Positions 12,301 to 26,900 of a DNA stretch of 64,000 nt are shown here, one piece after another (position 1 is the stretch's first letter; the number at the start of each line of letters is the position of its first letter). A program made the translations under genes and the position numbers. The notes beneath the pieces were generated by a model. The model saw only the letters and a list, made by a program, of their open reading frames with translations. It made no database searches and was not told where the DNA came from. The DNA is taken from contig NW_019091375.1 in the NCBI RefSeq assembly GCF_001949145.1, forward strand, positions 2,227,443-2,291,442. Reading direction: 5' to 3'. The stretch comes from Acanthaster planci (taxonomy: Eukaryota > Echinodermata > Asteroidea > Valvatida > Acanthasteridae).

Positions 12301-15300
12301 GACCTACATAAAGCACTTGGATGTGATTTGTTTGTTTTAAAGCTATACCCCTTTATCCCAGTATTTTATCACTTTAAGGCCGCAAACGTGATGTCTGTGT
12401 CATATTTTGTGATGCATGCAAAACATAAAACATTGTCTTTTTCTCCCTTTTTGCAGTGCCGTTAGCAATAATAGTATCGAAAAGATTCCACCACGGTTGA
12501 TATATCAGAGAAACAAAGAGCTCATCTTGCATATAATGTAAGTTTTAGTTGTGCCCTATAAATGTACTTTTTAGGCTGCAATATCGTTTACCATAACGAC
12601 GTAATTGTTCGTACAACCCCGCCTTCAACGTGTGCTTTTTTTGTGTGGGTCAGAAATGTTGGCGCCAAACAAAATGGCTAGACGTAGCACTAGTCGTCAA
12701 TCTAGTCATTATGCTTTCGTCAGATACATTCACACAAACGCGTATGCGCTCATTGCCATAAATGGGCAAATGGATCAGTGCAGTTGTGGCTACATAACTA
12801 GCCTCTGGGAACCCTTTGACAGGAGCTTCTGAACGGAACTGGTCTATCATTCAGCAATCATGGTGGAAATGTATTGACGCATTTCGACCCTTCTTCTTTC
12901 TGCAGTTCTGTAGGCCCCTTGTTTTCTTAGACTTGAAGCGGAGTATTCACTGTGCCTACTGAATAATATCGCTCTGAAAATGAAAACATTTAAATAGAGC
13001 CCTCCTATTTGAACTGTTAGGACTATTTTGTTCGCTAAAAATCTTGTCAAAGTATTTCTGACCACATTTCCCCCAAATTAGCATAAAGCGACAAAATCTC
13101 CAGTGATATTTAATTGTTAATTTCACAGGTTATTTTAAACACGTTTGTTTCCGCATGCAGAGATTTCACAATACAATACAACCAGGAAGTGATTTTTGTG
13201 ATATTATGTGCTGTATTCTTTCGGTATCCATTGACACTTATTTTAATCATGTATGAAGAAATGTGTCTCTTTGTCGTTTATGGGAAACCGTGGTTTGTAT
13301 GGCCGCCATCGTGCAGGCCAGTGCTTTGGTTCCATAGGGTGTGCACGGAGTTTTCCTTTAGTAAAGAACTACCCTGCCTGAATGCTACCACGCAAAACCT
13401 CTCTGCCATTATTATTATTATTTATTTTGTTATTTACAAAACAGGTCAGTATTCCTAGATGGGCCAGGGGTAGCAAAAGCAATAACATTACCGTGATCCG
13501 TAGACCTGCTGCCCCACATCTGGCTGTGGACCAGTAAAAACCTTAACATTAACTATTTAAAGTTAATTGTTGACTATTTAAAATATATAGGAGATCAGAA
13601 TGAGATAGATACTTCCGGGCATGATACAGACATTAAAAACAGGAGATCATACCTACAAATTGCAAGAGAAAGTTTTAAAATCATATTATGAAAAGGGATA
13701 AATTAAATATTAAAAAGGGCAGATTAGTGTACAACTACATCTAAAAACACTAATGGGCACACTTTAGAGTACATTAAAAACCAGCAAAAGCTGCCTCGTA
13801 TTTCAGCGATCGAAAAAAACGAGGGAGGATATAAGGAGTTGATATTTATTAACTTGTGGATTTCTGTTGCCAAATTTGACCAGAGAGTTTTTACACATTC
13901 AAGAGATTCGAGAGGAAAATGTGTTTATGAAGAATTCAAAACAGTTACACAGTAAGGATAATGTAGCCCACGGCACTCCAATGCCGGGTAATCCTTGGAA
14001 ACATACACCACCTCTTGGTTGGTTTACTCGAGCCTCATGAGTTTCGAGTGTTTAGAACTGATGACCACGCCTTGTCTATTCTCATTCATCTGAGCACCCA
14101 ATCCGACTACCCACCGCTACTTATAAGTGGGGCTTTCACACCAAATACGCCATGTTATAAGCAGGATAGTATCATAGGACCGTAGTATGGACTAGGTCGG
14201 CACACTAGTTTAAGCTTGTGCACCACAGCAGCGGCTCTCTGTTGTGTGGCAAGTGGGGGCGCTTTTCATGCTATGCTTACATAGCGCCCTCTAAAACATA
14301 CGAAAGGAAGGATTTTCTAGGAATGGAGGAGCTACTACCTTCTTTTCACATACAACGAAACGACCATTTAGATTACATTTGTAAAACAGTATAAGAACAG
14401 GTTGAGCTCAGTGCCCACTGCATGTTTCCTTTAACAAATAAGCGTATTTTAGTATGGTATCGTGGTTTTTGTGTTTACCCATTTATAAAAGTTGAGGTTA
14501 GCTTCCACTCAGTCAGATGTTTATACATTTAGGGTGGAATTTTTTTTTGGGGGGGGGTTGAGTGGTTGGCTGTTTATCATACCTTATGTGAATTGAAAGC
14601 AAAGGAAAATATATTACAGGATTTTAAGCATGGGCAGTAATCTCCGGGGGATGCTTCGCATCGTAAAAAAAGATCTGCAAAGGTAACCCCATTCCGGCAC
14701 GTAGAGGCCATTGAAACCGCTGGACAGACATGTGACTGTGCTACACATGCTACAATGATAGTGCAAACGCTTGTTCGTTACGACGGCAAGCATGCCAACC
14801 ATCACCTTTGTATTCGGCCTGGTAAAAATGGCCTCCAGTGGCTTCCTTCGGTACAATAAAGGCCTTGCAAATCCAGATTTTTTTTATATAATGACGTCCG
14901 TTTGACAGCGAGTTTGTTTTAAGGCTAATATACCTAAACTTTCACCCAAAATGAACGCGTCTCTAGCCGACTAAAGGCATTTTGTTCTGCCGATAATGCA
15001 CTTTTGTTCTGTTCTGCAAATGTTAATGATGTGTCTGTTTTTTCCAACAGGGACTTTAGCAGTAACCGAATCCAGAGCGTGGCAACTGACGCATTTGAAG
15101 GAGTAAAATATATAAGTGAATTGTAAGTGGCTTCACATAAAGCTTACAATTAAGGCTACAGTTAACATGAGTTAAACTTACCTTGAAATGACATACCAAT
15201 CTTATTATGCAAAAGTAGCATGCTGCTTTTTTAAAGTCATTTGTTTTGCGCTTATTAGAACATCCAAATTATCTAACTAAATGTTTAAAGTTCCCAATAA

Positions 15301-18300
15301 TTGCCAAGTTCATTTCGGTTGCACCTATTTGGTTTAGAGTTTTTACTGTTGTAGACCGTTAGCTATATATTATACCTATCGCGTTCCTCTTAACATTCAC
15401 ATTAGTTGCAACGTTTGTACGCAGCCCGGTTTTGAGGTTGTAGGCCAATCGTATGTCCTGTAACTTTAAAATTGCATTTCATGAGAAAATTGAGTTCAAG
15501 CTGTGTGCCTCTGCCAGCATTAGAGAAACGAGAATTGAAATTAACCACGACCTAGTGCCACTGCAGCAGCGTTGTAATAACGCAGCATGTGGGCACATTG
15601 TTACTGCATACTGCACTCAAAAGCACTTAGGGTAAGTTGCGCTTGTCACAACACTGAGCCTAAAAAGTACAGGGCAAGCCTAGTGAGAAAGATCTTACGA
15701 TCAGAAATTCAACTGTTGGGGAAAAAACATCGCGGTGAAAAAAAAAGCCTGTCTGATCACAACAAACCAAACCCGAATACATATAGTGCAAATTGCACTT
15801 GGTTCACAGAATATAAGAACATAACATGAAATAGACTGGAGTCAGAATTGGGTTGCATTTCAGTGAGGCAGAGACTGAAGTTCGTGTCACTACATTGTGC
15901 TATAGTAGTCTATATTACAAAAGATTTTTGGCACAAAATCTGTTCGCATGCTTGACATTTACCTTTTCAAAATGTAATGCTAAAGACGTCTAACAATTTC
16001 CATTTTTAAAAATTATATATCTTACATCGCAGTAATAGTATGCTTTATCATTCAACAAAGATCTGGTATATGACACTGCCAAGTTCATTGGGACTGTGCG
16101 ATGGTCCAGAGAACCTAGAAGCTTCAGTGAACCTTATCTTTGGCTCGAGTGGATTGCGAGCTTGCTGTATATACTGGCCAGTCACTTATTCAATACATTG
16201 GTATATGTAACACGTTCATAACATGCAAATACTTTATTATTTTTTGCAGATATCTTTCCTCGAACAGCATAGCATATCTCCCCGAAACTGTTTTTATCAA
16301 TACAACGATAGGGAGAACTTTGTAAGTAAAACGTTTTTCTAAATAGTTAATCCGTAGAATGTTCAAGAAATAATTGCGTTGTCAGAATTAAAGTTTGAAA
16401 TACCTTTGGATGTGAAAGTGGGGTAATTTCTGCTGAATATTCTACAGAGTTAATGTACTGTTCTGAAGTACTGCCCCAGCCCCCGCTCCCTCAAAATCGC
16501 AAGAACGTTGCAGCGACGTTATGTTTCTATTGTGGCGACGTTGTGGTGTAATGTTGTGGCCACGTTATCGAGTAGACTCCATTGTATGTTGTGGCATGCC
16601 TGTTCCAAAGCTGCAAACACTCTACAAACGTTCGTCAGACGTTTTGAACCATGCACTGTATAACGTAAACTAACGTTCCAACAATCTCACAACAGATTTG
16701 AAACTAACCTTCCGAAAACGTTCATCATTTGTTAAAAAAATTCAACGTTCAACATCCATGCAAATAACTGTAAAATAATCACCGTGAATTAAACACCTGT
16801 TAACCAAAAGAGGCCAAACAAACTGGAATGGAACGGTTGCGCGATAAGAGTTCATTAATTCAAGATATCATTATTTTTCTCTTTATTTCACACATGGCAA
16901 TATAAGAAGAACAAACAACTGTGTGTAACACATTAAACAAATATGGTATGTCAAAACGTACTTTGATATAAAATGGCCGGCTAGAACTGTCCTTAACGGA
17001 GAAAACGTTTATTATGCCAAGATGAAAAGTTTCCATCAGAGAGTTAACACCGATGCCACGAATTGTTCTCCAACATCAATCGGACAACATTGAATGTAAA
17101 GTGTTTTGATCACCGTTGGCGTAAAGGCAGAAGTTGGTAAATTTTTCATCATCCACAGAAATTCAAGCAAACTTAATGATGGCATTCCTGAAACGTTAAA
17201 ACAAGGAAATAAGTAGATCTATCAAAATAGTTGCATGCCTTTTACAAAAAAAGAACAAAACAAAAAAACAAAAAAAAAAAAAACAAAACAAATGTTCACC
17301 CTTTGAACACGAGTTAACCTTTAGGCCTAGTTTGTACATGTGACATTGGCATGGGCTAGTTGTATGACATTTCTTTTTAATGCCATTGTTCAGGTAACTG
17401 GTCACTTTTGTTTTCAACAATGTAGCTATGCGTATTGTGCAAATAGTTAATATGTTGTCAGGAAACTCAGAACCACTTTTCCTCCAAAGAGAGACATATT
17501 CTAGTTGGCACTCGAAATCTATTATCAACCTTTGTTTGTTATAGGCCTACCTTGCAAAAGTTCAGTCGTACATGATGTATGTGTTGTAACAATTAAAAGC
17601 CTCTCCCACATTGTGTTTCGAGTATACTAGAGAATACCTACCACAACAGTCACTGCATACGCAAATTTATCATGCGCCTATTATTATTCACTGAAAATAT
17701 TCAATCACCCGTGTTGCACCCGACCTCCCACAATGCAATGCGGTCTTGCCGCCACGATCGTCTTTCTTTTCGAAAGCGACCCAACTCGTTGGAGCTAAAG
17801 TTGGGAAGACGGACTGGAGAGGACTGTTTTGGTAGGTATTCTGTAGTAGTTTCGACCAATACTTAACGTTAATGTGGGGGAAGATTCTACGTTCTACCTA
17901 TGCAAACAGTCACTACATACGCAGAGTGCCACCGCCGGGGGGGGGGCGGCTACGATATAAATGCGATAGCCATTAGCACAACAAGTAAATGGTACCATAT
18001 GTATGCATTGGAGGTAATAAAGGCAAGCAGAAAGAGATACCAATTCAGCATACTTCCCCGGCACCACAGTCTGTCTGCTTTGTTTACAGTATGCAAAGTA
18101 ATCGTTGATACAAAATGTCTAGTGGATTAAAAAATGGAGTCTGGTTTTTGGTCAGAAAGCCAATGGATGGAATGAGGCACACGCCGTCAGGCTCCCAACG
18201 TAGATGTCCCTCAGTGACGGAGAGGGCTTGAAGTTCACCACCCCTTCTAGAGTTGACCTTGGTTAGAGAGAAAGCCAGTTTAACATTGACGCGTATCAGG

Positions 18301-20289
18301 GATACGCTACCTAGAGGTATGAAGGGGCCATCAGGGAGCATCCGTAGCACTTTGTTTAGGTCCCACGACATGACCAGATGCTTACTGCGCGGGCTTTCAA
18401 TAAACATATACAACGAAATGTTTAAGGGAAGTGTTGTCGGAAATTGTGGAACCGTCCCTGAAGCTGGAATATATGACAAGAAGAGCCCATAGTTGTGGAT
18501 CGTGGAGATTTGCATACTGGAATTGAAAACGTACATGAAAAAGTCAGCAATGATACCAAAAGGTGCATGTTCGTTGCTTCACGTAGCGAAATGTCATACT
18601 CTGCTGTCGTACATATTTCCGGTGGAAGAGCGTCGTCCCAGTGCGCCCATGACCGCCTTGTCGCTAGAAAGTCCCGTCCAAGCAGAGGGATAGTTGGACA
18701 AAGTCCTGCACGTTAAGTAAAGGTCTTCCGGTGTTGGATTGAGAATCCCCAACTTTGGTCGACGGAGGATGCCTGGTCTTGCTGGAAGGACGAACGGCTG
18801 GTGAACCAAAAGTCTGGTCAGCCTGGGAAACCAAGGCAGACGCGGCTAGAAAAGAGCAATTAGCACAATCTTTGAGATGACGTTTTATCAGAGAGATGGG
18901 GTAAAGGCATTACGCCAGCAGGCCGGTACAATCGGTTGACAGGGCATCAGTGACATGGGTGAGGTGTCCTGGGGCAAAACAGAAAGATTTTTGTCTACGT
19001 CTCATAAAGGGTCCATTCCGTCGGACAAACTTTGCCCCGGGAGAGGGCGTCCGTTATCGTGTTGCCGGGCCCAGCGATGTGGATGGCTTTCATGTTGATT
19101 GAGTGACTCATTGACCAGCAGAGGATCTCCCAAGTCAGAACGCACAGCCTAGGGGGAGCGTGTACCACCTTGATGAAAGATGTATGCTACCGCCGTGGAG
19201 TGGTCCATTTTTCCCCTTGATGTGCGCGAAAGGTATCGCAGAGCGTTGAAAATAGTATGCAGTTCCACGACATTGATGCAATTTTGCTGGAACTGGGTGT
19301 TCCAGTTCCCTGACGCTGCCTTGATATGGAGGATGGGAGGGCCCCGTCTGAGAGATGACGCATCAGTCGATATAACTACTTCGGGTTTCGCTCGACGGAA
19401 GGGAGCCTGGAAAGGAAGTGGTCCTTTCTTAGCAACTAGAATAGGTATTGATGAACATCCTCGGAATTGTGGACTGGCAGGTTGATCGGTCCGTACGCGT
19501 CTTGGGCTGATAGCAAGAAAGTAGATGGATCTGGAGTGGTCTCATGTGGAGTTTGCAGCACGGTACGAGGTCCACAATACTGGCCATTAAGCCGAGAAAA
19601 TCGAGCCAGGCAAGGGCGGGAGGAGACTACGATGAGCGGAAAAAGGGAAACGCAGTTTGGAAGATTTGCGTTTTGGAGCGATCTGTCGGTGCGATCATGC
19701 CCTTGCAGAGATGGAGTATTGCCCCCAGATAGGAAGCTGGGATGTATGTTGCTTAAAAGAACCGTGGCCGGTGTTTTCTCCGGGGGGGGGGCAGCTGATG
19801 GCAAGGTGAGCATTTGAATCATGATCCACTGAAGTAGGCGGATGCGACCTTTGAATGAGATGAGGATGCCAATGGAATCAGCCTCGTTCTTATCGGAGGA
19901 CCATACCGGATGTCCTGCAGTTCCACGGGGAGAGATATGCTCCGGCAAGGGAACGCCTGGATGGTGTGATTAAGGTTGGGAACATTGCATGTCCGGTGTC
20001 TTGGAAGCTCGCAGGGGAGGAAGGTTACCAAAGGTGTCAAACTGGATAGTTTAAAGTAATCTGAATCTTCCTCTTTGGCATGCAGCAATACTATGTCGAA
20101 TTTCGCATTTATATTTAGTGATAAGTGGCTCTGAACACGCAAAAGTTTGTTTCCTCAACGTTAAATAACGTTGCAAATCATGTTGGTCCAGCAGATTTCA
20201 GTCACCCCAAAGACCCCTTCCCTGCACATGTTCATTGCCAGCACTGTAAATTATGAAAACAACCAAGGACCGGTGCACGGTCAACTTGC

Positions 20290-20321
<32 letters not shown>

Positions 20322-20882
20322 NNNNNNNNNNNNNNNNNNNNNNNNNNNNNNNNNNNNNNNNNNNNNNNNNNNNNNNNNNNNNNNNNNNNNNNNNNNNNNN
20401 NNNNNNNNNNNNNNNNNNNNNNNNNNNNNNNNNNNNNNNNNNNNNNNNNNNNNNNNNNNNNNNNNNNNNNNNNNNNNNNNNNNNNNNNNNNNNNNNNNNN
20501 NNNNNNNNNNNNNNNNNNNNNNNNNNNNNNNNNNNNNNNNNNNNNNNNNNNNNNNNNNNNNNNNNNNNNNNNNNNNNNNNNNNNNNNNNNNNNNNNNNNN
20601 NNNNNNNNNNNNNNNNNNNNNNNNNNNNNNNNNNNNNNNNNNNNNNNNNNNNNNNNNNNNNNNNNNNNNNNNNNNNNNNNNNNNNNNNNNNNNNNNNNNN
20701 NNNNNNNNNNNNNNNNNNNNNNNNNNNNNNNNNNNNNNNNNNNNNNNNNNNNNNNNNNNNNNNNNNNNNNNNNNNNNNNNNNNNNNNNNNNNNNNNNNNN
20801 NNNNNNNNNNNNNNNNNNNNNNNNNNNNNNNNNNNNNNNNNNNNNNNNNNAAAAAAACAAAGACCGGGGGACGGCAAACTTG

Positions 20883-20918
<36 letters not shown>

Positions 20919-23900
20919 GCTTAGGCCCCCGAAAAGTATGTTATTCATTGTTAGCATCCGAATATGAAATTAGTGGATGTTGTGGTACGATTTGTCGATA
21001 ATTCCGTGATCAATTCAGTCAATTGGATTTTGTTTCATAATTCACTATCAGTAATTTATGGTTGTGAAAGATCGTTTCGAAAGAGGGAACTTAAGTTAAG
21101 ATAACACGGACGTTATACCAGCCGCGTAGAGAAATCGTTGGTTAGTTGATATTTACCCTATTAAAAAGTATGGCAGACACAACAGGAGGGCATTATTTGA
21201 AGTAGTAAGTTTGGAGCAAAGGTAAACGATTTTGCCAAAACCGAATGGCACCTGCCCACTGTGTCCGCTATTGCTCTAAAAGGCTAATGACAGCTCGCTA
21301 ACCACAACATGCATGACTAATGGCAAGTTCATACTTCAGGCGCATTCGAAAGTGAAGCAAATTTGACGTCACGACAACTTTTTTGGCGAAATATGGCTCG
21401 AGTTGAAATGTGTTCAACTGTTTAAAATTCGCAACGCTTACATCTGATTCGCGCGAAGTATGAACCGGCCTTTATGCGTGACTGGGACCGCCGTGGCCAC
21501 GGTGATTGCATATAATTTCTACGGGCAACTCCAACCACGTACTGGCGCACATGCGAACGCTGCATTCTTGACTGGTTTATCTTGAATAAGTAGATTACCA
21601 TCGGATGGAATTTCAGGCTATTCATGGTGAAAGACATATTCATGAGAGAATTCGATCGGACCTCCATCGTCACCGCAGACCATCGTCCCATAATCTGGCT
21701 CCGGTATGTGGATGACACATTTGTCATCTGGCAGCACCTGCAAGACAACCCCTGACACTTCTTGGATCACCCCAACGGGCTTCACAGCAGCATCCAGTTC
21801 ACCATTGAACAAGAAAGAAATGACAGCATTTCCTTTCTTGATGTTGAGGTGTCCAGATGTCAAGATCGCCTCCTCACCTGCAAGGTGTACCCCAAAATCA
21901 AGTCGCCTGTCAACTGAGCCCTTTTTCGCAGGGCTTACAACATCTGCGACAAGGAACACCTCACCAAAGAACTGTACTACATCACCACGGCACCTCAACA
22001 CAACATCTCCAGCAGATCAAGACCCAAGACCCCCTCCCGACCGAAGGATCTCCCATACCCAAAGCCAATTAAATAAGGTCCTTAGTTCTGTTACTCTCCC
22101 CTACCTAGGTTGTGCTACCCACCAGCGTATATATCCAGCGTATCCTGAGCAGGCATGACATCAAGGTATTCCACACAGCCCCCTTCAAGATCCACGGCAT
22201 ACTAATCCCACAAAAACAGGCGAACCAGGGGTGCACAAGATCACCTGCCAATGCTGCAAAGTGTACATTGGCGAGACTGGTGGGGACCTCCTCACCAGAC
22301 TCAAAGAAAACCAAGCCCATTACAGAAAAGGAGAGTATGAGAAGTCAGCGATAGTCAAGCATTCCCACTATGAAGGCCACCGCATCAACTGGGACGAAGC
22401 CCACCTCATCACCACCTTTGAGCACTGGAACCCAAGACGCACCCGAGAAGCCTTGGAGGTTCTTAAGCACTACACTGTTCCTTCTCCATTTTCTTAGTCA
22501 GTGACATCTGGCAACCCCTGCTCACTTTCCGATCCACGGACCCTGGGTCTCTTATAGCCCCGGCTACCTCACCCAACCCCAACCACTGCCCAACCGACAC
22601 GCCTCACTGATCTGCTGGACCCGTCCCGAATACGTGCCAAACTGAATCCACCACTAGCATCCTCGTCACACCCCACTGCGTCCAGTCACTTTATGTAAAC
22701 AGCTCCATCATCAGCATCTCTTCAGTCTCCCGGCGGTGGACTGAGCATGCAGTTCGGAACGGCAAGCATACTCCTAGTTCTTTTCAGAACCACACATACT
22801 CAAAAGGGATATATTCCTTTGCATGGTGCTACTGCAAACCTTTCCACTTACAGATTGCCATCGCAACACTAAGCCCTCATTACTATCACAAAGCCTCGAG
22901 GTCCAGCACGGTTATGACATCACAGGAAAAAGGTCCACAAAATATTTGTATTCTCGGATTCTTTAAGTAAATAGTTATTTCCTTTGTGTATTTTCAAACT
23001 TAAATATTGGAAGCAGCCATTGTTTTCCGTGTGCTTTCATTTGCTGTTTGTTAAGTGAATGATCCCGTGGCCTGGCCTACTCTGCCCCTTACAATACCAC
23101 TAGTTGATACAAACACGTTGTTATAAAACATTATAAATCTGTAACGTTGTAGGCATGTAACGTAAAAAATACTATAATGAAAAACAACGACACTGCAGTA
23201 ATTAGGCAACAGACAATGGAATCTTTAGTCGATGTAACATTGTTACTAAGTTATGTGTATGCTGGCATATTGAAACAACTTTCATCCAATATTGGGATAG
23301 AACGTTCGCACAGTCTTGTGATATAACGTCAAAGCGTTGCATAGTTCAAACGTTGAGTGCTTGTGAAACTAAGTAGGTAGCATGACGGAAATACAACCTT
23401 TAGACAAGGTTGTGGTAAAATGTGATAAAACGTTTGTGCGGTGTTAAGATTGAACACTGTTTCAATGTTGTGTTAAGGGTAGGTGTCAAAGCTAGAGCAC
23501 GTTCAGGCAGCGTTATAATAAAATGTACATTCAGCGTTATGACACAGTGTCAGCGTGTGACGTTGTTGCAACGTTGAAGTCACGTTACTGTGCAATGCGG
23601 CAAAAATAGAACTTTCAGGCAACCGTTGCACTAACGTCGTGTGCTTGCTAGGTTATTATTCAGTTAATATCCAGAACATCTCGCTCTGCGTAGGTAGACG
23701 AAATAGTCCTCAAAAAGTCAAACATCATACGAAGGTGTTTTCCCCCTCGACCTCAAATTTGTGGTCTTTTGAGTTTTGTTAGAGGGAAAAGCTGTGGAAA
23801 ATAATGCCGTTTTCGAGCTTTTCTTTAAACTCTTAATTTCTGTTTGGTTATACATATTGAAACGTTTTGTCTTTTTTTTCAGGGACTTGTCTTCAAATTT

Positions 23901-26900
23901 GCTCAAAACTATTCCACGTGGTCTGCGGTATTTGAGAAGACTGCGTAATTTGTACATCCTTAGTAATAGCTTGTCGGTGCTCTCGATGGAGATGTTCGAC
24001 GGGATGCAATCTTTGGAAGAATTGTAAGACACGTTAAGATTCACAACCCTTAAAATAATTATTGCTTTTTTGGTTTAACCAGTTAAAATAACCTCAAACA
24101 CAGTACACACCAATATTCTCTGCCCCTAGTACACCTGGATCCCCGACATACACGCCGCCTCGTCACCTACAACAACCCAATCATGAACCCTGCATCCTAA
24201 CAATTTTGCCTGAGGTTGTTGCAAGTAAAACGTTGTCATTGATGTTTTGACCATCATGTCCAATATACATATTGCTCTCTAACAATCTTACCACAAAGTC
24301 TTGTCAGTGTTGCCATTTCAAATTTGCACAGGTATCCCGGCCAAGCAAATCATTTCGTTACCCCATATCCCTATCATGAACCCACCATATCAACCACTTC
24401 CATGAAAGCTGTAATAAACACAACAGAGCGTCAATCAGGTGTCAATTCTATCTGTTTGTTCTACAGGATCATCTCGGGCAATCCAATCACCAAACTGGAT
24501 GACAGGGTTTTCTCTGACACTCAGCTTGTCAACCTGTAGGTATCTTGATACTACCACTGAAGGAAAACAAATTGACGTTACTGAAAGTAGTAAATGTGTT
24601 ATACATTACAGCCTACACGCCGTCCACAACGCTGGGATTTTCTGCGCGCTGTTTCTGCTTTGAAACTCTGAAAGTGTTATGTTTCCTGTAAAAAAAAATT
24701 ACAAACTCAATAAATAACGACATTAACCCTGATCGAAGATGGACTTTCAGCAAATGTTGCCTCGTAGTTAACTGTTGTGTTTAAAACGATTTTTAGTACA
24801 GAATGTTAGTTCCAGTAGCCACCACGGTAACATACTCTGTAGAATCTTCATCTTCCAAAAAGTTCCAAAGCTTGCTGACATTGTATATCGATGTTATTTA
24901 AGGGGTGATTCAATTCAGGGTGTATGAAGCCTGTAAATTGACCCTTTAAGGCAAGTCCAAACCCTTGGTCCATTCATTCGATTCTTTAAAAACTAAATAT
25001 GAAAAGGAATTTGTAAAATGTGTATAGAGATATGCATATATGGACATTGACTCATTTTCCAAAGTGAAAAAGAAATCCGGTACCACAGGGCCTCTCTCTT
25101 CCAAAAATATTAAAAAAAAATCTACCAGTGTCGCTTAGTGTACTCGTGCAACGACGAAATGTCCCAAAACCATTTAATGGTGGTATTTACATTAAACACA
25201 GGAGTTAAAACAGGAAACAAGGTGAAGTTAGTAGAACGAGTAGAATTTAGTACAATTTTTTAAAGAAATATACCTCAAGAAATAATCATCTGCATTCACG
25301 ACAACTTCATAAGTCTAATAACATCTTAGTGACAAGACCTGAATCAAGCCTAGCAATGGAGGCCTCTTTGGTGGGAACTGCACTTCTCTGGTTCACAAAC
25401 GACCACACATTACGGTATATCAATACTAAGAAAGCGAACTCTCCCCACGAACATGGCTTTTTCAACCGATGAGGGGAGGTTTCTGCTCAAGGCGGACAGG
25501 GAGGAAAATCTTTTCATTCTGGTTCTCACATACGTTTTGTAGACCATCGTGTCCAACGATTTAAGTTGCTGTGCAGTCTTGTCGGTGGGTCTAGGTATGA
25601 CTGACTAACCCAATCCTTGAGTCGCAAACTCAGCGCTACCAGGGAAACTGAAATGTTGCCATATCGGAAAGGGTTTTGTTGGTCCTTCTTGCGTTGTATG
25701 GCCGTGTAATGCGGCTATTTTAGCTGTCGTCTAAATCCACGCAGGCTTTAGATGTTAGAGAATGCCATTTTGTTCGGTCATGAGAGCACTACTCCAGTTG
25801 TTTCGCTTGAATACTACTGCCATTCTTGAACCTGTCTTTGATGCGTTCCTTTAGGCAATCCCTGTTTCTACGTTCCCCTTGCAAGTACACCATAGACTAG
25901 TTACTGAAGCATGCAAGTACTTTCTATGCATGCGAGCTATGAGGCCAGTCCAATTAAGCTTGGCCATGAGAAAGCATGACCTTGATACTACACACTTGTG
26001 CTCAAACGTATATGAATACGTTTGGAAAATAATACCCTTTGGAAAATAACACACTTTTCTAAATTCTTCATTTCTAAAATCCATTTTGTTGGCACTTCCA
26101 TCTTTCGTCTGTTTGTTGCAATTCACAAATCCTTAAGAGTATTGGCTCAACTTCATTTGCATAATAATAGGTATGGCTCGGGTTTCGTTTTTGCTCCTGT
26201 TCAAAAATATTCATACCCCAGGTTTACATAGTCCATTGTCCTTTCTTATTAGTCACTATTACAGCCTTTGTTCTTGATGACTAACTCAAGACGGTTCCTA
26301 TAAGTGTCCACGAGCTTTCTGCATGTCTCCTGTGAGATGTTGGTCCACTTTTCCTTGGCGAAAGCCTCCAGCTGGGTCAGGTTGGATAGTCTTGTGGCCA
26401 TTACTCCGGTCTCTGGCTCCCTATACAGAATTTATATTTGATTTACATATAGGTAGGATTGCCCTATACAGAACGTCTAGACTAAACGCCCTGTCTTACC
26501 ACGTAATGCTCATAGGTGAACGCAGAAACCTGATGTTGAAGTGCTCAAGAAATCTGATGCGTTTCCTGAAGAAGAATCGCGAGAAAGACAACCTCGTACC
26601 CCTGGTATTGGTCTGAACTGAAGCGACGCGTGTGCGTCGGTTCGGGGTTTTGAGGGCCCAGAGCCCACGTTGGTTGAGGTGCTATCCTCTGGTAAGGAAG
26701 ACCAGTCTCAGAAACGGACATAAGCTTTGTTTTGTGGATACGATCTCTTTAATTCGTCGAGAAAAATCCTAGCGCAGACAAATCCCAGCGAAGAAAAACC
26801 CAGGCACCTTGTCTTCAAAAGACTAGTGGAAGGTTACATGTACATGTGCTACCTAGCACTCTTTGAATACAAGGATGAGCCAACGCACGGCGGAAAACCT

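Noticed and set aside
14542-14562. Poly-T/poly-G tract as a structured regulatory element
   Set aside because: Homopolymer runs of this sort recur through the window (1804, 27427, 44803, 47061, 47276) and look like ordinary slippage-prone sequence.
20171-21001. Long open frames of 198-276 codons on both strands
   Set aside because: They consist almost wholly of undetermined bases and poly-A/poly-T translated as X, K or F runs; artefacts of the assembly gap.
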